Below are positions 1 through 7,462 of a stretch of DNA of 24,740 bases, in pieces. Source of the DNA: an uncultured Collinsella sp. (GTDB lineage Bacteria; Actinomycetota; Coriobacteriia; Coriobacteriales; Coriobacteriaceae); NCBI GenBank assembly GCA_900552155.1, contig URYU01000008.1, positions 1 to 24,740 on the forward strand, given 5' to 3'. The notes under the pieces were generated by a model. The model made no database searches. It worked only from the letters and a program-made list of their open reading frames with translations, and was not told the origin of the DNA. Each line of letters opens with the position of its first letter. Position 1 is the first letter of the stretch. Made by a program: the position numbers and the translations under genes.

Positions 1-92
1 TTCTGATCGTCTGGATGCTCGGGCGCAGCGGCGTGTTCTCCGCCGTGCGCCTGTGGCCGCCGGTTGCAGTGACGGGAAGTGAGCGGGCATGA
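1..92 (+). CDS. C-terminal end of an unidentified, possibly membrane, protein (5' truncated by window)
   Basis: The frame starting at base 3 is open from the window edge to a TGA at 90-92. It encodes 29 residues that begin hydrophobic (LIVWMLGRSGVFSAVRLWPP) and end polar. The stop overlaps the ATG of the next reading frame as ATGA, an arrangement typical of translationally coupled genes. The hydrophobic stretch and GR-x-GVF pattern faintly recall the last helix of TrkH-type potassium transporters, but 29 residues are too few to name a family. It could also be another fragment of the mosaic that follows. Confidence 0.45.
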   Translation, partial: LIVWMLGRSGVFSAVRLWPPVAVTGSERA

Positions 93-907
93 ACATCGAC
101 GAAACCCTCGCCTATATCCACACGACCGACTGGCGCGGGACAAAGCCGGGGCTCACACGCATCCGCGCCCTGCGCGACCGGCTCGGAAACCCCGAGCGGC
201 AGCTGAAGTTCGTTCACGTCACCGGCACGAACGGCAAGACGACCAGCTCCCGCATGATCGAGCAGGCATTTGCCGATGCGGGCCTCAACTACTTTGCCAA
301 CCGCTCGGGCGCGAACCTCATCTCCGGCATCACGGCGGAGTTTGCCATGCACCGCACACTGACCGGCAGGACGAAGTGACAGTTTGCCGTCATCGAGTGC
401 GACGAGGCTGCGTCCAAGACCGTGCTCAAGTACCTCAAGCCGGAGGTCATCGTGGCGACGAATGTTTTTCGCGACCAGCTCGACCGCTACGGGGAGATCG
501 ACCACACCCAGGACGTGATCGCCGAGGCGCTGCGACGCTCGCCGGGGACGTCGCTCGTCTTCAACGCGGACGACCCGCTGTGCGCCGCGATCGCGGACCG
601 CGTGGGCAACGCGCCGTTCGATCCGGCGATGCTCGAGATCACGGACGTAGCGTGCAACAAGGGCGAGAGCGTGGCCTGGCTGGCGGGCTACTACGGTATT
701 GCCGAGGACGAGGTCGCAGTCTATGGAGACGGCGGCAATGACATCGCCATGCTCAAGCGTTTCCGCCACAGCTATGCGACCAAAAACGCTAGCGATGCAG
801 CTAAAGCCGCCGCGAGTGCGACCATCTGCAGCTGCATGGTCCATGCCGTCCCCAAACACATGCTCGCCACCATGCGCAAGCAAAACTCCCGCACCGTCAT
901 CGAATAA
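89..907 (+). pseudogene. Mosaic broken gene: FolC N-terminus + MurT-like middle + Cof-type HAD hydrolase C-terminus
   Basis: A single frame of 272 sense codons is interrupted only by TGA at 377-379. Residues 1-52 look like the start of folylpolyglutamate/dihydrofolate synthase FolC (YIHTTDWRGTKPGLTRIRAL, then KFVHVTGTNGK). From the P-loop GTNGKTT on, the sequence instead resembles MurT, the Mur-ligase-like subunit of lipid II isoglutaminyl synthase: NRSGANLISGIT, then after the stop VIECDEA, TNVFRDQLDRYGE and FNADDP. From about base 628 it matches the end of a Cof-type HAD phosphatase (LEITDVACNKGESVAWLAG, then VYGDGGNDIAML). None of the three parts is complete: FolC lacks its body, MurT its C-terminal domain, HAD its N-terminal catalytic Asp. 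The stop may be a CGA-to-TGA transition, because RQFAVIE would fit MurT. I infer a non-functional product of deletions or recombination at the shared P-loop. An assembly chimera is the main alternative. Confidence 0.75.
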
Positions 908-908
908 T

Positions 909-935
909 GCGACAAAGGGACGCTCCCTTTGTCGC
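909..935. repeat. REP-like palindrome A
   Basis: A perfect 12-bp inverted repeat (GCGACAAAGGGA / TCCCTTTGTCGC) with a 3-base loop starts one base after the stop of the mosaic gene. No T-tract follows, so it is unlikely to be a simple intrinsic terminator. The arm is nearly the same as that of the palindrome at 1341-1371, marking a dispersed family. Confidence 0.75.
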
Positions 936-954
936 GGGGGCCTGTGTTCTTGGA

Positions 955-981
955 ATACGAACATATATTCGTATATATAAT
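955..981 (+). promoter_or_regulatory. Putative promoter -10 with adjacent operator-like palindrome
   Basis: A perfect TATAAT lies at 976-981, directly after the inverted repeat ATACGAA-N6-TTCGTAT (955-974). A dimeric repressor bound there would cover the -35 to -10 spacer. No good -35 is visible at 16-18 bp; the nearest (TTGGAA, 950-955) is 20 bp away. The region is strikingly AT-rich for this genome. It would drive the small ORF at 1062. Confidence 0.4.
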
Positions 982-1021
982 TAGGCTCTGGTAGAATCGG
1001 TATTGTTGACGGCAGTTCCAT

Positions 1022-1064
1022 GTGCCGGGCAGCGCCCTCCATCTGACGGGAGGTGATGCCCATG
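1022..1064 (+). promoter_or_regulatory. Hairpin sequestering the ribosome binding site of the small ORF
   Basis: CCTCC (about 1036-1040) can pair with the Shine-Dalgarno GGAGG just before the start, and GGGC upstream can pair with GCCC next to the ATG. The combined structure would hide the ribosome site in the transcript. Such leaders are seen in small toxic peptides and attenuated genes. The pairing is visible by eye but no folding energy was calculated. Confidence 0.35.
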
Positions 1065-1187
1065 ACCGATTTGATTGATTTCGTGAGACTTCTGACCGCT
1101 TTGGTCTCGTTCTTCACGGCGCTTGTCGGCCTTTCCGAGGCACTCAAGCAGCGCTCGAAGCGCAACAGAAGGGGTCGCCGCCGCTAA
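1062..1187 (+). CDS. Small hydrophobic/basic peptide, type I toxin-like or holin-like (function unknown)
   Basis: The 41-residue ORF starts at ATG 1062 with GGGAGG upstream and ends at TAA 1185-1187. Residues 5-26 (IDFVRLLTALVSFFTALVGL) could form one membrane helix. The tail from about residue 29 is strongly basic, with RRGRRR at the end. One helix plus a basic tail is the general build of type I toxins and small holin-like peptides, but I do not recognise a named family. A GGGGTC...GACCCC hairpin (1171-1199) spans the stop codon. It stands alone between two REP-like palindromes and has its own promoter-like sequence. I did not find a clear antisense RNA gene. It may also be a chance ORF. 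Confidence 0.45.
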   Translation: MTDLIDFVRLLTALVSFFTALVGLSEALKQRSKRNRRGRRR

Positions 1188-1340
1188 GGCGTTGACCCCC
1201 TAATGCAAACAACGGCGTTGCCCAGCTTTCCAGAACTTGGGCTGCCGTCGACACTATTCTACCCACGAATGACATTTTGAACAATTGGCGATGCCGCTTC
1301 AAAAGCCAGGCACAACTGGCACAACCTAGGCGGTCGCTGA

Positions 1341-1371
1341 ATGTGACAAAGGGACTGTCCCTTCGTCACAT
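1341..1371. repeat. REP-like palindrome B
   Basis: This is an inverted repeat of two 15-base arms (ATGTGACAAAGGGAC and its complement with one A/C mismatch) around a single central base. The GACAAAGGGAC core is shared with palindrome A, 0.4 kb away. It lies upstream of the TetR promoter region. The stretch 1188-1340 before it holds nothing else I can identify. Confidence 0.75.
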
Positions 1372-1392
1372 CTAAAATATTGCCTTTACGTG

Positions 1393-1440
1393 TTGATGCA
1401 CACGGTGTGCAATAATACTCGCACTGTGCAATAGCGCACA
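1393..1440 (+). promoter_or_regulatory. Promoter/operator region of the TetR gene
   Basis: Several overlapping symmetric sites precede the TetR start: GCACAC-G-GTGTGC (1398-1410), GCAC-T-GTGC (1421-1429) and TGTGC-N6-GCACA (1425-1440). TGTGCAATA occurs twice, 19 bp apart (1406-1414 and 1425-1433). A TTGATG at 1393-1398 may be a -35; the -10 is uncertain (TAATAC or TACTCG). TetR proteins commonly bind such palindromes in their own promoters, so autoregulation is a reasonable inference. Confidence 0.5.
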
Positions 1441-1462
1441 GGCTGAGTAACAAGGAGGACGC

Positions 1463-2173
1463 TTGTCCCAGCTCGAGAAATGCGATCGCCGGTCCCTTCG
1501 CTCGCAGCGTGCCCTTCGCCAGGCACTTGCCAGCGAGCTTGCCGAAAGCGGCGACCTTTCGCGCATTAATGTCGCGTCGCTCACCGAGCGCGCTGGCCTT
1601 ACGCGCCGCACGTTCTATTCGCACTACCGCGATATCCCCGACTTTATCAATCAAATCGAGGACGGCTTGCTGGCCGAGATCCGTGAGCGCATTGAGCTCA
1701 TCACCGCGGCTCAGCTGCCTGATCTCTATCACAACATCGATGAGCTCGAGCCGGCGCCCGGTTCGGTTGAGCTGCTGCGCTATCTCGCGGCCAACCGCGA
1801 CTTAATCGGTGCGCTGCTGGGTCCGGGCGGCGACCAGGCCTTCATTAAAAGGATCATCGACACCGCGCGTGAGGCTGTGGTGCCGCGTGCGCAGACGGGC
1901 ATTTTGGGCCTGGCGCTGGGCACGTTCTTTGACTACTACGTCACCTACGTCGTGAGTGCCGAGGTCGGCATGATTCAGCGCTGGTTTGAGCGTGGGCTCA
2001 CCGAATCGCCCGAGGCCATGGCGCGCATTATGACGGTGCTCGCTTTTGTGCGCCCCGGCGACCTGTATGGCCAACCCATCGATATCAACGTGCCGGAGTA
2101 CGGCATGAAGCTATTGAACTTGCAGCTCGAGGACGCGGCCGACACCGCCGCAACCGTCGAGTCCAACAACTAA
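1463..2173 (+). CDS. TetR/AcrR-family transcriptional regulator
   Basis: The 236-residue protein begins at TTG 1463, chosen because AAGGAGG lies at 1452-1458. Residues about 12-58 form a TetR-type DNA-binding domain, with the recognition helix region LTERAGLTRRTFYSHYRDIP. The rest is an all-helical ligand-binding and dimerisation domain (FFDYYVTYVVSAEVGMIQRW) like those of C-terminal families found in Gram-positive TetR proteins. Eleven bases separate its stop from the activase gene, so the two are very likely one operon and the regulator probably controls both. Many TetR proteins respond to small hydrophobic ligands. An acyl-CoA or fatty acid signal would fit the partner gene, but the sequence does not show it. 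Confidence 0.9.
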   Translation: MSQLEKCDRRSLRSQRALRQALASELAESGDLSRINVASLTERAGLTRRTFYSHYRDIPDFINQIEDGLLAEIRERIELITAAQLPDLYHNIDELEPAPGSVELLRYLAANRDLIGALLGPGGDQAFIKRIIDTAREAVVPRAQTGILGLALGTFFDYYVTYVVSAEVGMIQRWFERGLTESPEAMARIMTVLAFVRPGDLYGQPIDINVPEYGMKLLNLQLEDAADTAATVESNN

Positions 2174-2184
2174 GAGGAGAGACA

Positions 2185-5100
2185 ATGAGCAAACTCGTCG
2201 AGGGCATCAAGGACCGCATGGTCGCTGCCGCACGCGAGGCCGCGCCCGCCGTGGTGGACGCCGCGCAGAAGGCCGCGACCGCGGCTGCCGAGAAAGTTGC
2301 CGAGGCAGTTGCCGATGCCAAGAACGTGGCAGGGGAGACTTCCGTCGTCAGCGAGCCCGCCACCGCCGCTGAGCCCGTAGCCGCCGCCCAGGCCCCCGAA
2401 GGCGCGATCTTCAACCCCGAGGCCGCCCGCGGCAACCTGCACCTGGGCATCGACGTGGGCTCCACCACCGTTAAGCTCGCCGTGCGCAACGACGACAACC
2501 AGATCGTCTACGCCAAGTACCAGCGCCACCACACCGACGTCCGCGCTTGTGCCCGCGACCTGTTCGAGGGCGCTGCGACCGTGCTGCCGACGGCCCAGAT
2601 GACCTGCGCCATCACCGGTTCGGGCGGCCTGCTGCTGTCCCAGTGGCTCGACCTGGAGTTTGTCCAGGAGGTCATTGCCAGCAAGCGTGCCGTCGAGACC
2701 CTCATCCCGGCCACCGATGTCGCCATTGAGCTGGGCGGCGAGGACGCCAAGATCATCTACTTTGACAACGGCATCGAGCAGCGCATGAACGGCACCTGCG
2801 CCGGCGGTACGGGCGCGTTCATCGACCAGATGGCAACCCTGCTGCACACCGATGCCAGCGGCCTTAACGAACTCGCGGCCAACGCCACCACCATCTATCC
2901 CATTGCCAGCCGCTGCGGCGTTTTTGCCAAGACCGACGTCCAGCCGCTGCTCAACGAGGGCGCCCGCCCCGAGGACGTGGCCGCCTCCATCTTCCAGGCT
3001 GTCGTGACCCAGACCATCTCGGGCCTGGCGTGCGGCCGTCCCATCCGCGGCAACGTCGCCTTCCTGGGCGGCCCGCTGCAGTATCTCTCCGAGCTGCGCC
3101 ACCGCTTCTACCTCACGCTCAACCTGGACGAGGAGCACCGTATCGTGCCCCAAAACGCTCACCTGTTTGTGGCGAGCGGCGCCGCCATGGCGCACGAGTC
3201 CAATAAACTCAGCACGTTCCCGCAGCTCATCGAGGCTATCGATGCCCTAGGTGACACGCAGGGTGCCGAGGTCGAGCGCCTGGACCCGCTCTTTGCCACC
3301 GACGAGGACTTTGCCGAGTTCAAGACCCGCCACGACCAGGAAGTCGTCCCCAAGGGCAAGCTCGACGGCTACACCGGCCGCGTGTTCATCGGCATCGACG
3401 CCGGCTCCACCACCATGAAGGCCGCGCTCGTGGGCGAGGACGGCCAGCTGTTGCACACCTGGTACGGTAACAACAACGGCGACATCTTGGGCACGGCCAA
3501 GGTCATCATGGCCGATTTCTACAACCACATCCCCGCCGGCTGCACCATCGGCCACGTGACCACCACGGGCTATGGCGAGGCGCTGCTCATCGAGGCCCTC
3601 AAGGCCGACTCCGGCGAGATCGAGACCGTCGCGCACCTGCGCGGCGCCAAGGCGTTCCTGCCCGGCGTCGAGTTCATTCTGGACATTGGCGGCCAGGACA
3701 TGAAATGCCTGCGCGTCAAGGACGGCGTGATTGAGCACATCATGCTCAACGAGGCCTGCTCGTCGGGCTGCGGCAGCTTTATCGAGAGCTTTGCCGTCTC
3801 TATGAACATGGACGTGCGCGCGTTCGCCGATGCCGCTATCCATGCCAAGGCCCCGGTCGACCTGGGCAGTCGCTGCACGGTCTTTATGAACTCGCGCGTC
3901 AAGCAGGCGCAAAAGGAAGGCGCCACGGTGGGCGACATTGCGGCCGGCCTGTCCTATTCCGTCATCAAGAATGCCCTGTTCAAAGTCATTAAGTTGCGCG
4001 ATCCCAAGGAGATCGGCAGCCAGGTAATCGTTCAGGGCGGCACCTTTATGTCCGATGCCACGCTGCGCGCGTTTGAGCAGCTCACCGGCGTTCACGCCGT
4101 GCGCCCCGACATCGCCGGCTGCATGGGCGCCTATGGTGCGGCCTTGCTCGCCCGCGATCGCGCCGGCGCCGACGGCACTTCGACCATTCTTTCTGCCGAG
4201 GACATCGCGCACCTCACCGTGACGCAAAAACACGTCCGCTGCGGTCGTTGCTCCAACAACTGTCAGCTCACCGTCAACGATTTTGGCGGCGGTAGGCGCT
4301 TCATTACCGGTAACCGCTGCGAGAAGGGTGCCGGCCACAAAAAGCAGAAGACCGAGGCCCCCAACCTCTTCAAAAAGAAAAACGAGCTGCTCTTTAACCG
4401 CGAGGTGCTGAGCCCCGACGAGGCCCCGCGTGGTACCGTCGGCATTCCGCGCGCGCTCAACATGTACGAGAACTACCCCTTCTGGCACGCGTTCTTTACG
4501 CGCCTGGGCTTTAGCGTGCAGCTGTCCGACCAGTCGAGCAAGAAGACCTACCAGGCGGGCATCGAGTCCATGCCGTCCGAGAGCGTGTGCTATCCGGCCA
4601 AGATGAGCCACGGCCACGTGATGAACCTCATCGACCGCGATGTCGACTTTATCTGGATGCCGTGCGTGCGCTGGGAGCGCAAGGAGGATCCGACCGCCGG
4701 CAACTGCTATAACTGCCCCATCGTCATGAGCTACCCCACGGCGCTGGCGCTCAACATCGACGAGATCCGCGAGCAGAACATCGAGTTCCTGTACCCGTTT
4801 GTGCCCTATCACGACAAGACCGAGCTCAAGCGCCGCCTGTACCAGGTGCTCGCTGTCGCCCGCGTGGCCGACGCCGAGGCCGGTCGCGGTCGCGTACGTG
4901 GTCCCAAGATCACGCGCTCTGAGGTCGACGCCGCCGTCAACGCTGCCTTTGAAGCCGATGCTCGTTTCCACGAGGACATCCAGACCATGGGCGAGGAGGC
5001 TCTTAAGTGGGTCGAGGACCACGGCGGTCACGGCTTCTGGCGCGCCGGTCGTCCCTACCTTATCGACCCCGAGATCAACCATGCCCTGCCCGTGCTTATC

Positions 5101-6966
5101 TCGTGCGTTGGCTTTGCGGTCTTTACCGAGGATTCGCTTGCGCACCTGGTGAAGCCCGAGCGTCCGATTCGCGTCGTCGACCAGTGGATGTACCACAGCC
5201 GCCTGTACGCCGTCGCACGTTTTGTGACGATGCGCAACGACCTGGACCTGATCCAGCTCAATTCCTTCGGCTGCGGCCTGGACGCTCTGACCACCGACCA
5301 GGTGCAGGAAATCCTTGAGGCCAGCGGCAAGATCTACACTGTGCTCAAGATCGACGAGGTGTCCAACTTGGGCGCCGCGCGCATCCGCATCCGCTCGCTC
5401 ATGGCAGCGCTCAAGGACCAGGAGGCCGAGCGCTTGGCTGAGGCAACGGCCGCGGGCGAGGCCTATGAGCAGGGCGATGCCGCGCCGGTGGCGCCCTCCA
5501 CGGATGCCCCCGCGTTCGCAAGCCGCAAGTACACGTTCGAGGCGCAGCGCGAGAGTGCCTCGACCGCGTGGCCCAAGGTGCCCTTTACCGAGCAGATGCG
5601 CGAAGAGGGCTACACCATCCTGTGCCCGCAGATGGCGCCGATTCACTTTGACCTGGTCAAAGAGGTGTTCCGTGGTGCTGGCTACAACTTGGAGCTGCTG
5701 CCCTCGACTGACCACGATGCCGTCGAGGCCGGCCTGCGCTATGTGAACAACGACATTTGCTACCCGTCGATTCTGGTGACGGGTCAGATTATGGAGGCCA
5801 TCGAGAGTGGTCGGTACGACCTGTCCAAGACTGCCGTGGTCATCAGCCAGACTGGCGGCGGCTGCCGTGCCACCAACTACATCGCACTCATCCGCAAGGC
5901 CCTGCGCGAGAGCGGCCACCCCGAGATTCCCGTGATTTCGCTTTCGGCAGTGGCGCTCGGCGAGGACAACCCCGGCTTTAAGATTACGCCGGCGCTGCTT
6001 AAGCAGGCAGTCTACGCGGTGCTCTTTGGCGACGTGATGATGCAGATGCTCTATCGCTGCCGTCCGTACGAGGCCACGCCCGGTGCTGCCAACGCACTCT
6101 ACGAGGAGTACATGGCGCGCGCCCGCAAGCTGGCGCCCAAGTTCAACCGCCACAACTACACCAAGCTGTGCCGCGAGGCCATCCGTGCGTTCGACACCAT
6201 GCCGCTCGTGGGCGAGGGTACCAAGCCGCGCGTGGGCGTGGTCGGTGAGATCTTGGTCAAGTTCCATCCCACAGCCAACAACCACGTGGTCGACGTTATC
6301 GAGCGCGAGGGCTGCGAGGCCGTAGTGCCGGGCCTGCTCGACTTCTTCCTGTACTCCATGAGTAACGCCGAGCTGCAGAAGGACGAGCTGGGAAGCTCTG
6401 CTACCACGCGCGCTGGTGTGCAGGCGCTCATCAAGCTCGTGGACTGGATGCGTACACCGGTGGAAGAGATGCTCGAGAAGTCCCGCCGCTTTGAGGCGCC
6501 CGAGCGCATCGGCACCATGGCGGACAAGGCCCGCACGGTGCTTTCGGTGTGCAACAACATGGGCGAGGGCTGGCTGCTCACGGCCGAGATGCTCGACCTG
6601 ATCGACCACGGCGCGCCCAACATCATCTGCACGCAGCCCTTCGCGTGCCTGCCCAACCACGTGGTGGGCAAGGCCGTGATCAAGGAGCTGCGCCGCCAGC
6701 ACCCCGAGAGCAATATCGTCGCGGTGGACTACGACCCCGGTGCGTCCGAGGTCAACCAGCTCAACCGTATTAAGCTCATGATCAGCGTGGCCAAGGAAAA
6801 CATGCGCGCCGGTAAGGGCTTTAAGCTCGAGAAGGTGGCGCCGCTCGCGATGGACGAGGTCACTGGCCAGATGCGTGCCCATGACGGCTGCGTGAGCTGC
6901 GGCTCGGTCGATGAGAGCGCCGTGGCGTCGGTCGCTGAGCGCCTGGGACGCGGCATTAAGAAGTAG
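2185..6966 (+). CDS. Giant 2-hydroxyacyl-CoA dehydratase activase (two BadF/HgdC-type ATPase domains fused to DUF2229 and a dehydratase-like region)
   Basis: The protein has 1593 residues, with GAGGAGA ahead of the ATG. Residues 1-75 are an Ala-rich helical leader. A first ASKHA ATPase domain begins at GIDVGSTTVKLAV (about 88) and carries the Fe-S cysteine in NGTCAGGTGAFID (Cys205). A second begins at GIDAGSTTMKAAL (about 403) with NEACSSGCGSFIE (Cys525, Cys529). A cysteine cluster follows (Cys686, 689, 693, 712). A DUF2229 region runs from about 753 (GIPRALNMYENYPFW), with Cys841 and Cys844. The C-terminal part resembles the dehydratase subunits and ends in DGCVSCG (Cys1569, 1572). In the family, activases use ATP to push an electron from a [4Fe-4S] cluster into 2-hydroxyacyl-CoA dehydratases. 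This large fused form is widespread in anaerobes and its substrate is generally unknown. No separate dehydratase subunits lie nearby. Confidence 0.92.
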   Translation: MSKLVEGIKDRMVAAAREAAPAVVDAAQKAATAAAEKVAEAVADAKNVAGETSVVSEPATAAEPVAAAQAPEGAIFNPEAARGNLHLGIDVGSTTVKLAVRNDDNQIVYAKYQRHHTDVRACARDLFEGAATVLPTAQMTCAITGSGGLLLSQWLDLEFVQEVIASKRAVETLIPATDVAIELGGEDAKIIYFDNGIEQRMNGTCAGGTGAFIDQMATLLHTDASGLNELAANATTIYPIASRCGVFAKTDVQPLLNEGARPEDVAASIFQAVVTQTISGLACGRPIRGNVAFLGGPLQYLSELRHRFYLTLNLDEEHRIVPQNAHLFVASGAAMAHESNKLSTFPQLIEAIDALGDTQGAEVERLDPLFATDEDFAEFKTRHDQEVVPKGKLDGYTGRVFIGIDAGSTTMKAALVGEDGQLLHTWYGNNNGDILGTAKVIMADFYNHIPAGCTIGHVTTTGYGEALLIEALKADSGEIETVAHLRGAKAFLPGVEFILDIGGQDMKCLRVKDGVIEHIMLNEACSSGCGSFIESFAVSMNMDVRAFADAAIHAKAPVDLGSRCTVFMNSRVKQAQKEGATVGDIAAGLSYSVIKNALFKVIKLRDPKEIGSQVIVQGGTFMSDATLRAFEQLTGVHAVRPDIAGCMGAYGAALLARDRAGADGTSTILSAEDIAHLTVTQKHVRCGRCSNNCQLTVNDFGGGRRFITGNRCEKGAGHKKQKTEAPNLFKKKNELLFNREVLSPDEAPRGTVGIPRALNMYENYPFWHAFFTRLGFSVQLSDQSSKKTYQAGIESMPSESVCYPAKMSHGHVMNLIDRDVDFIWMPCVRWERKEDPTAGNCYNCPIVMSYPTALALNIDEIREQNIEFLYPFVPYHDKTELKRRLYQVLAVARVADAEAGRGRVRGPKITRSEVDAAVNAAFEADARFHEDIQTMGEEALKWVEDHGGHGFWRAGRPYLIDPEINHALPVLISCVGFAVFTEDSLAHLVKPERPIRVVDQWMYHSRLYAVARFVTMRNDLDLIQLNSFGCGLDALTTDQVQEILEASGKIYTVLKIDEVSNLGAARIRIRSLMAALKDQEAERLAEATAAGEAYEQGDAAPVAPSTDAPAFASRKYTFEAQRESASTAWPKVPFTEQMREEGYTILCPQMAPIHFDLVKEVFRGAGYNLELLPSTDHDAVEAGLRYVNNDICYPSILVTGQIMEAIESGRYDLSKTAVVISQTGGGCRATNYIALIRKALRESGHPEIPVISLSAVALGEDNPGFKITPALLKQAVYAVLFGDVMMQMLYRCRPYEATPGAANALYEEYMARARKLAPKFNRHNYTKLCREAIRAFDTMPLVGEGTKPRVGVVGEILVKFHPTANNHVVDVIEREGCEAVVPGLLDFFLYSMSNAELQKDELGSSATTRAGVQALIKLVDWMRTPVEEMLEKSRRFEAPERIGTMADKARTVLSVCNNMGEGWLLTAEMLDLIDHGAPNIICTQPFACLPNHVVGKAVIKELRRQHPESNIVAVDYDPGASEVNQLNRIKLMISVAKENMRAGKGFKLEKVAPLAMDEVTGQMRAHDGCVSCGSVDESAVASVAERLGRGIKK

Positions 6967-6996
6967 ACGGCCCGCTTTGGGCTAGATGTGAGGCAA

Positions 6997-7031
6997 ACGG
7001 GTGGTAGCCGTACCGGCTACCACCCGTTTTT
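6997..7031 (+). terminator. Rho-independent terminator after the activase gene
   Basis: A perfect 14-bp stem (ACGGGTGGTAGCCG / CGGCTACCACCCGT) with a 3-base loop is followed by TTTT. It lies 30 bp after the activase stop and would end the TetR-activase transcript. Confidence 0.93.
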
Positions 7032-7051
7032 GCTGGACATATGTTGCGCAA

Positions 7052-7272
7052 ATGACCTTGCTACAGCCTTCCGTGGGCTCGCCCGATTTCTGGGCTGGCT
7101 CGGGCTTTGAAGACAAGTTATTGCAGGCCCAGGGCGATTTCTCGCTCAATGCAGGCCGGCACAGCGTGACCTATCTGCCAAACGACGAGACGACCGCTAC
7201 GGTCTACCCATCGCCACCTACGAGATGGAAGCCGATAAGTACATCTACCGCGTGTACAAGTACGAGCTGTAG
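7052..7272 (+). pseudogene. Degraded coding remnant with one frameshift (family not recognised)
   Basis: Two protein-like stretches sit in adjacent frames. The first (7052-7188) reads SPDFWAGSGFEDKLLQAQGD, then HSVTYLPNDE. The second (7189-7272) reads DDRYGLPIATYEMEADKYIY and on to a TAG stop at 7270-7272. Restoring one missing G near 7189 joins them into a continuous ...YLPNDEDDRYGLPI... sequence. The second part has a natural, charged and tyrosine-rich composition that does not look random. I cannot name the parent family. There is no ribosome site before 7052, and the stretch begins just after a terminator, so it is probably the tail of a decayed gene. Confidence 0.4.
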
Positions 7273-7354
7273 GGCCGCGCTTAGGTTTGACCAATGGAGT
7301 ATGAAAACACGCCGTTCGCCGATGCCCCCTCCGCGAGTAGCAGCCATATGGTTT

Positions 7355-7409
7355 GATATCAGAAACATATAGTTGTCGCCAGCCTGCTGGCGACGTTCCC
7401 CCTGATATC
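7355..7409. repeat. Nested inverted repeat (cruciform-like)
   Basis: An outer pair GATATCAG / CTGATATC (7355-7362 and 7402-7409) encloses an inner perfect hairpin GTCGCCAG-CCTG-CTGGCGAC (7375-7394). No T-tract follows. A GGAGG ribosome site starts right after it (7410-7414), so in RNA the structure could influence translation of the ORF at 7423. It is unlike the GGGAC palindromes elsewhere in the window. Confidence 0.6.
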
Positions 7410-7422
7410 GGAGGTTCCAGGT

Positions 7423-7461
7423 ATGTTTCGTGCTCCGTTAAACAACTATCGGTTGGGCTAA
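7423..7461 (+). CDS. Possible 12-residue leader ORF, coupled to the next gene
   Basis: ATG 7423 follows GGAGG by 8 bases and encodes MFRAPLNNYRLG, with TAA at 7459-7461. That stop ends one base before the ATG of the downstream membrane protein, which lacks a clear ribosome site of its own. This layout suggests translational coupling. Alternatively the ORF may be the original start of the downstream gene, put out of frame by an indel. Confidence 0.35.
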   Translation: MFRAPLNNYRLG

Positions 7462-7462
7462 C

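Noticed and set aside
377..379. In-frame TGA as a selenocysteine codon
   Set aside because: The surrounding sequence is MurT-like, where no Cys/Sec is expected, and the frame is a mosaic of incomplete parts. A CGA-to-TGA change is simpler.
2170..3195. 341-codon minus-strand frame over the start of the activase gene
   Set aside because: Gly/Val/Asp-rich low-complexity translation with no ribosome site; a codon-bias shadow of the plus-strand gene.
3247..6882. Very long open frame (1211 codons) on the minus strand
   Set aside because: It is the antisense shadow of the activase gene in GC-rich DNA. Its translation is His/Ala/Val/Arg-rich without family motifs.
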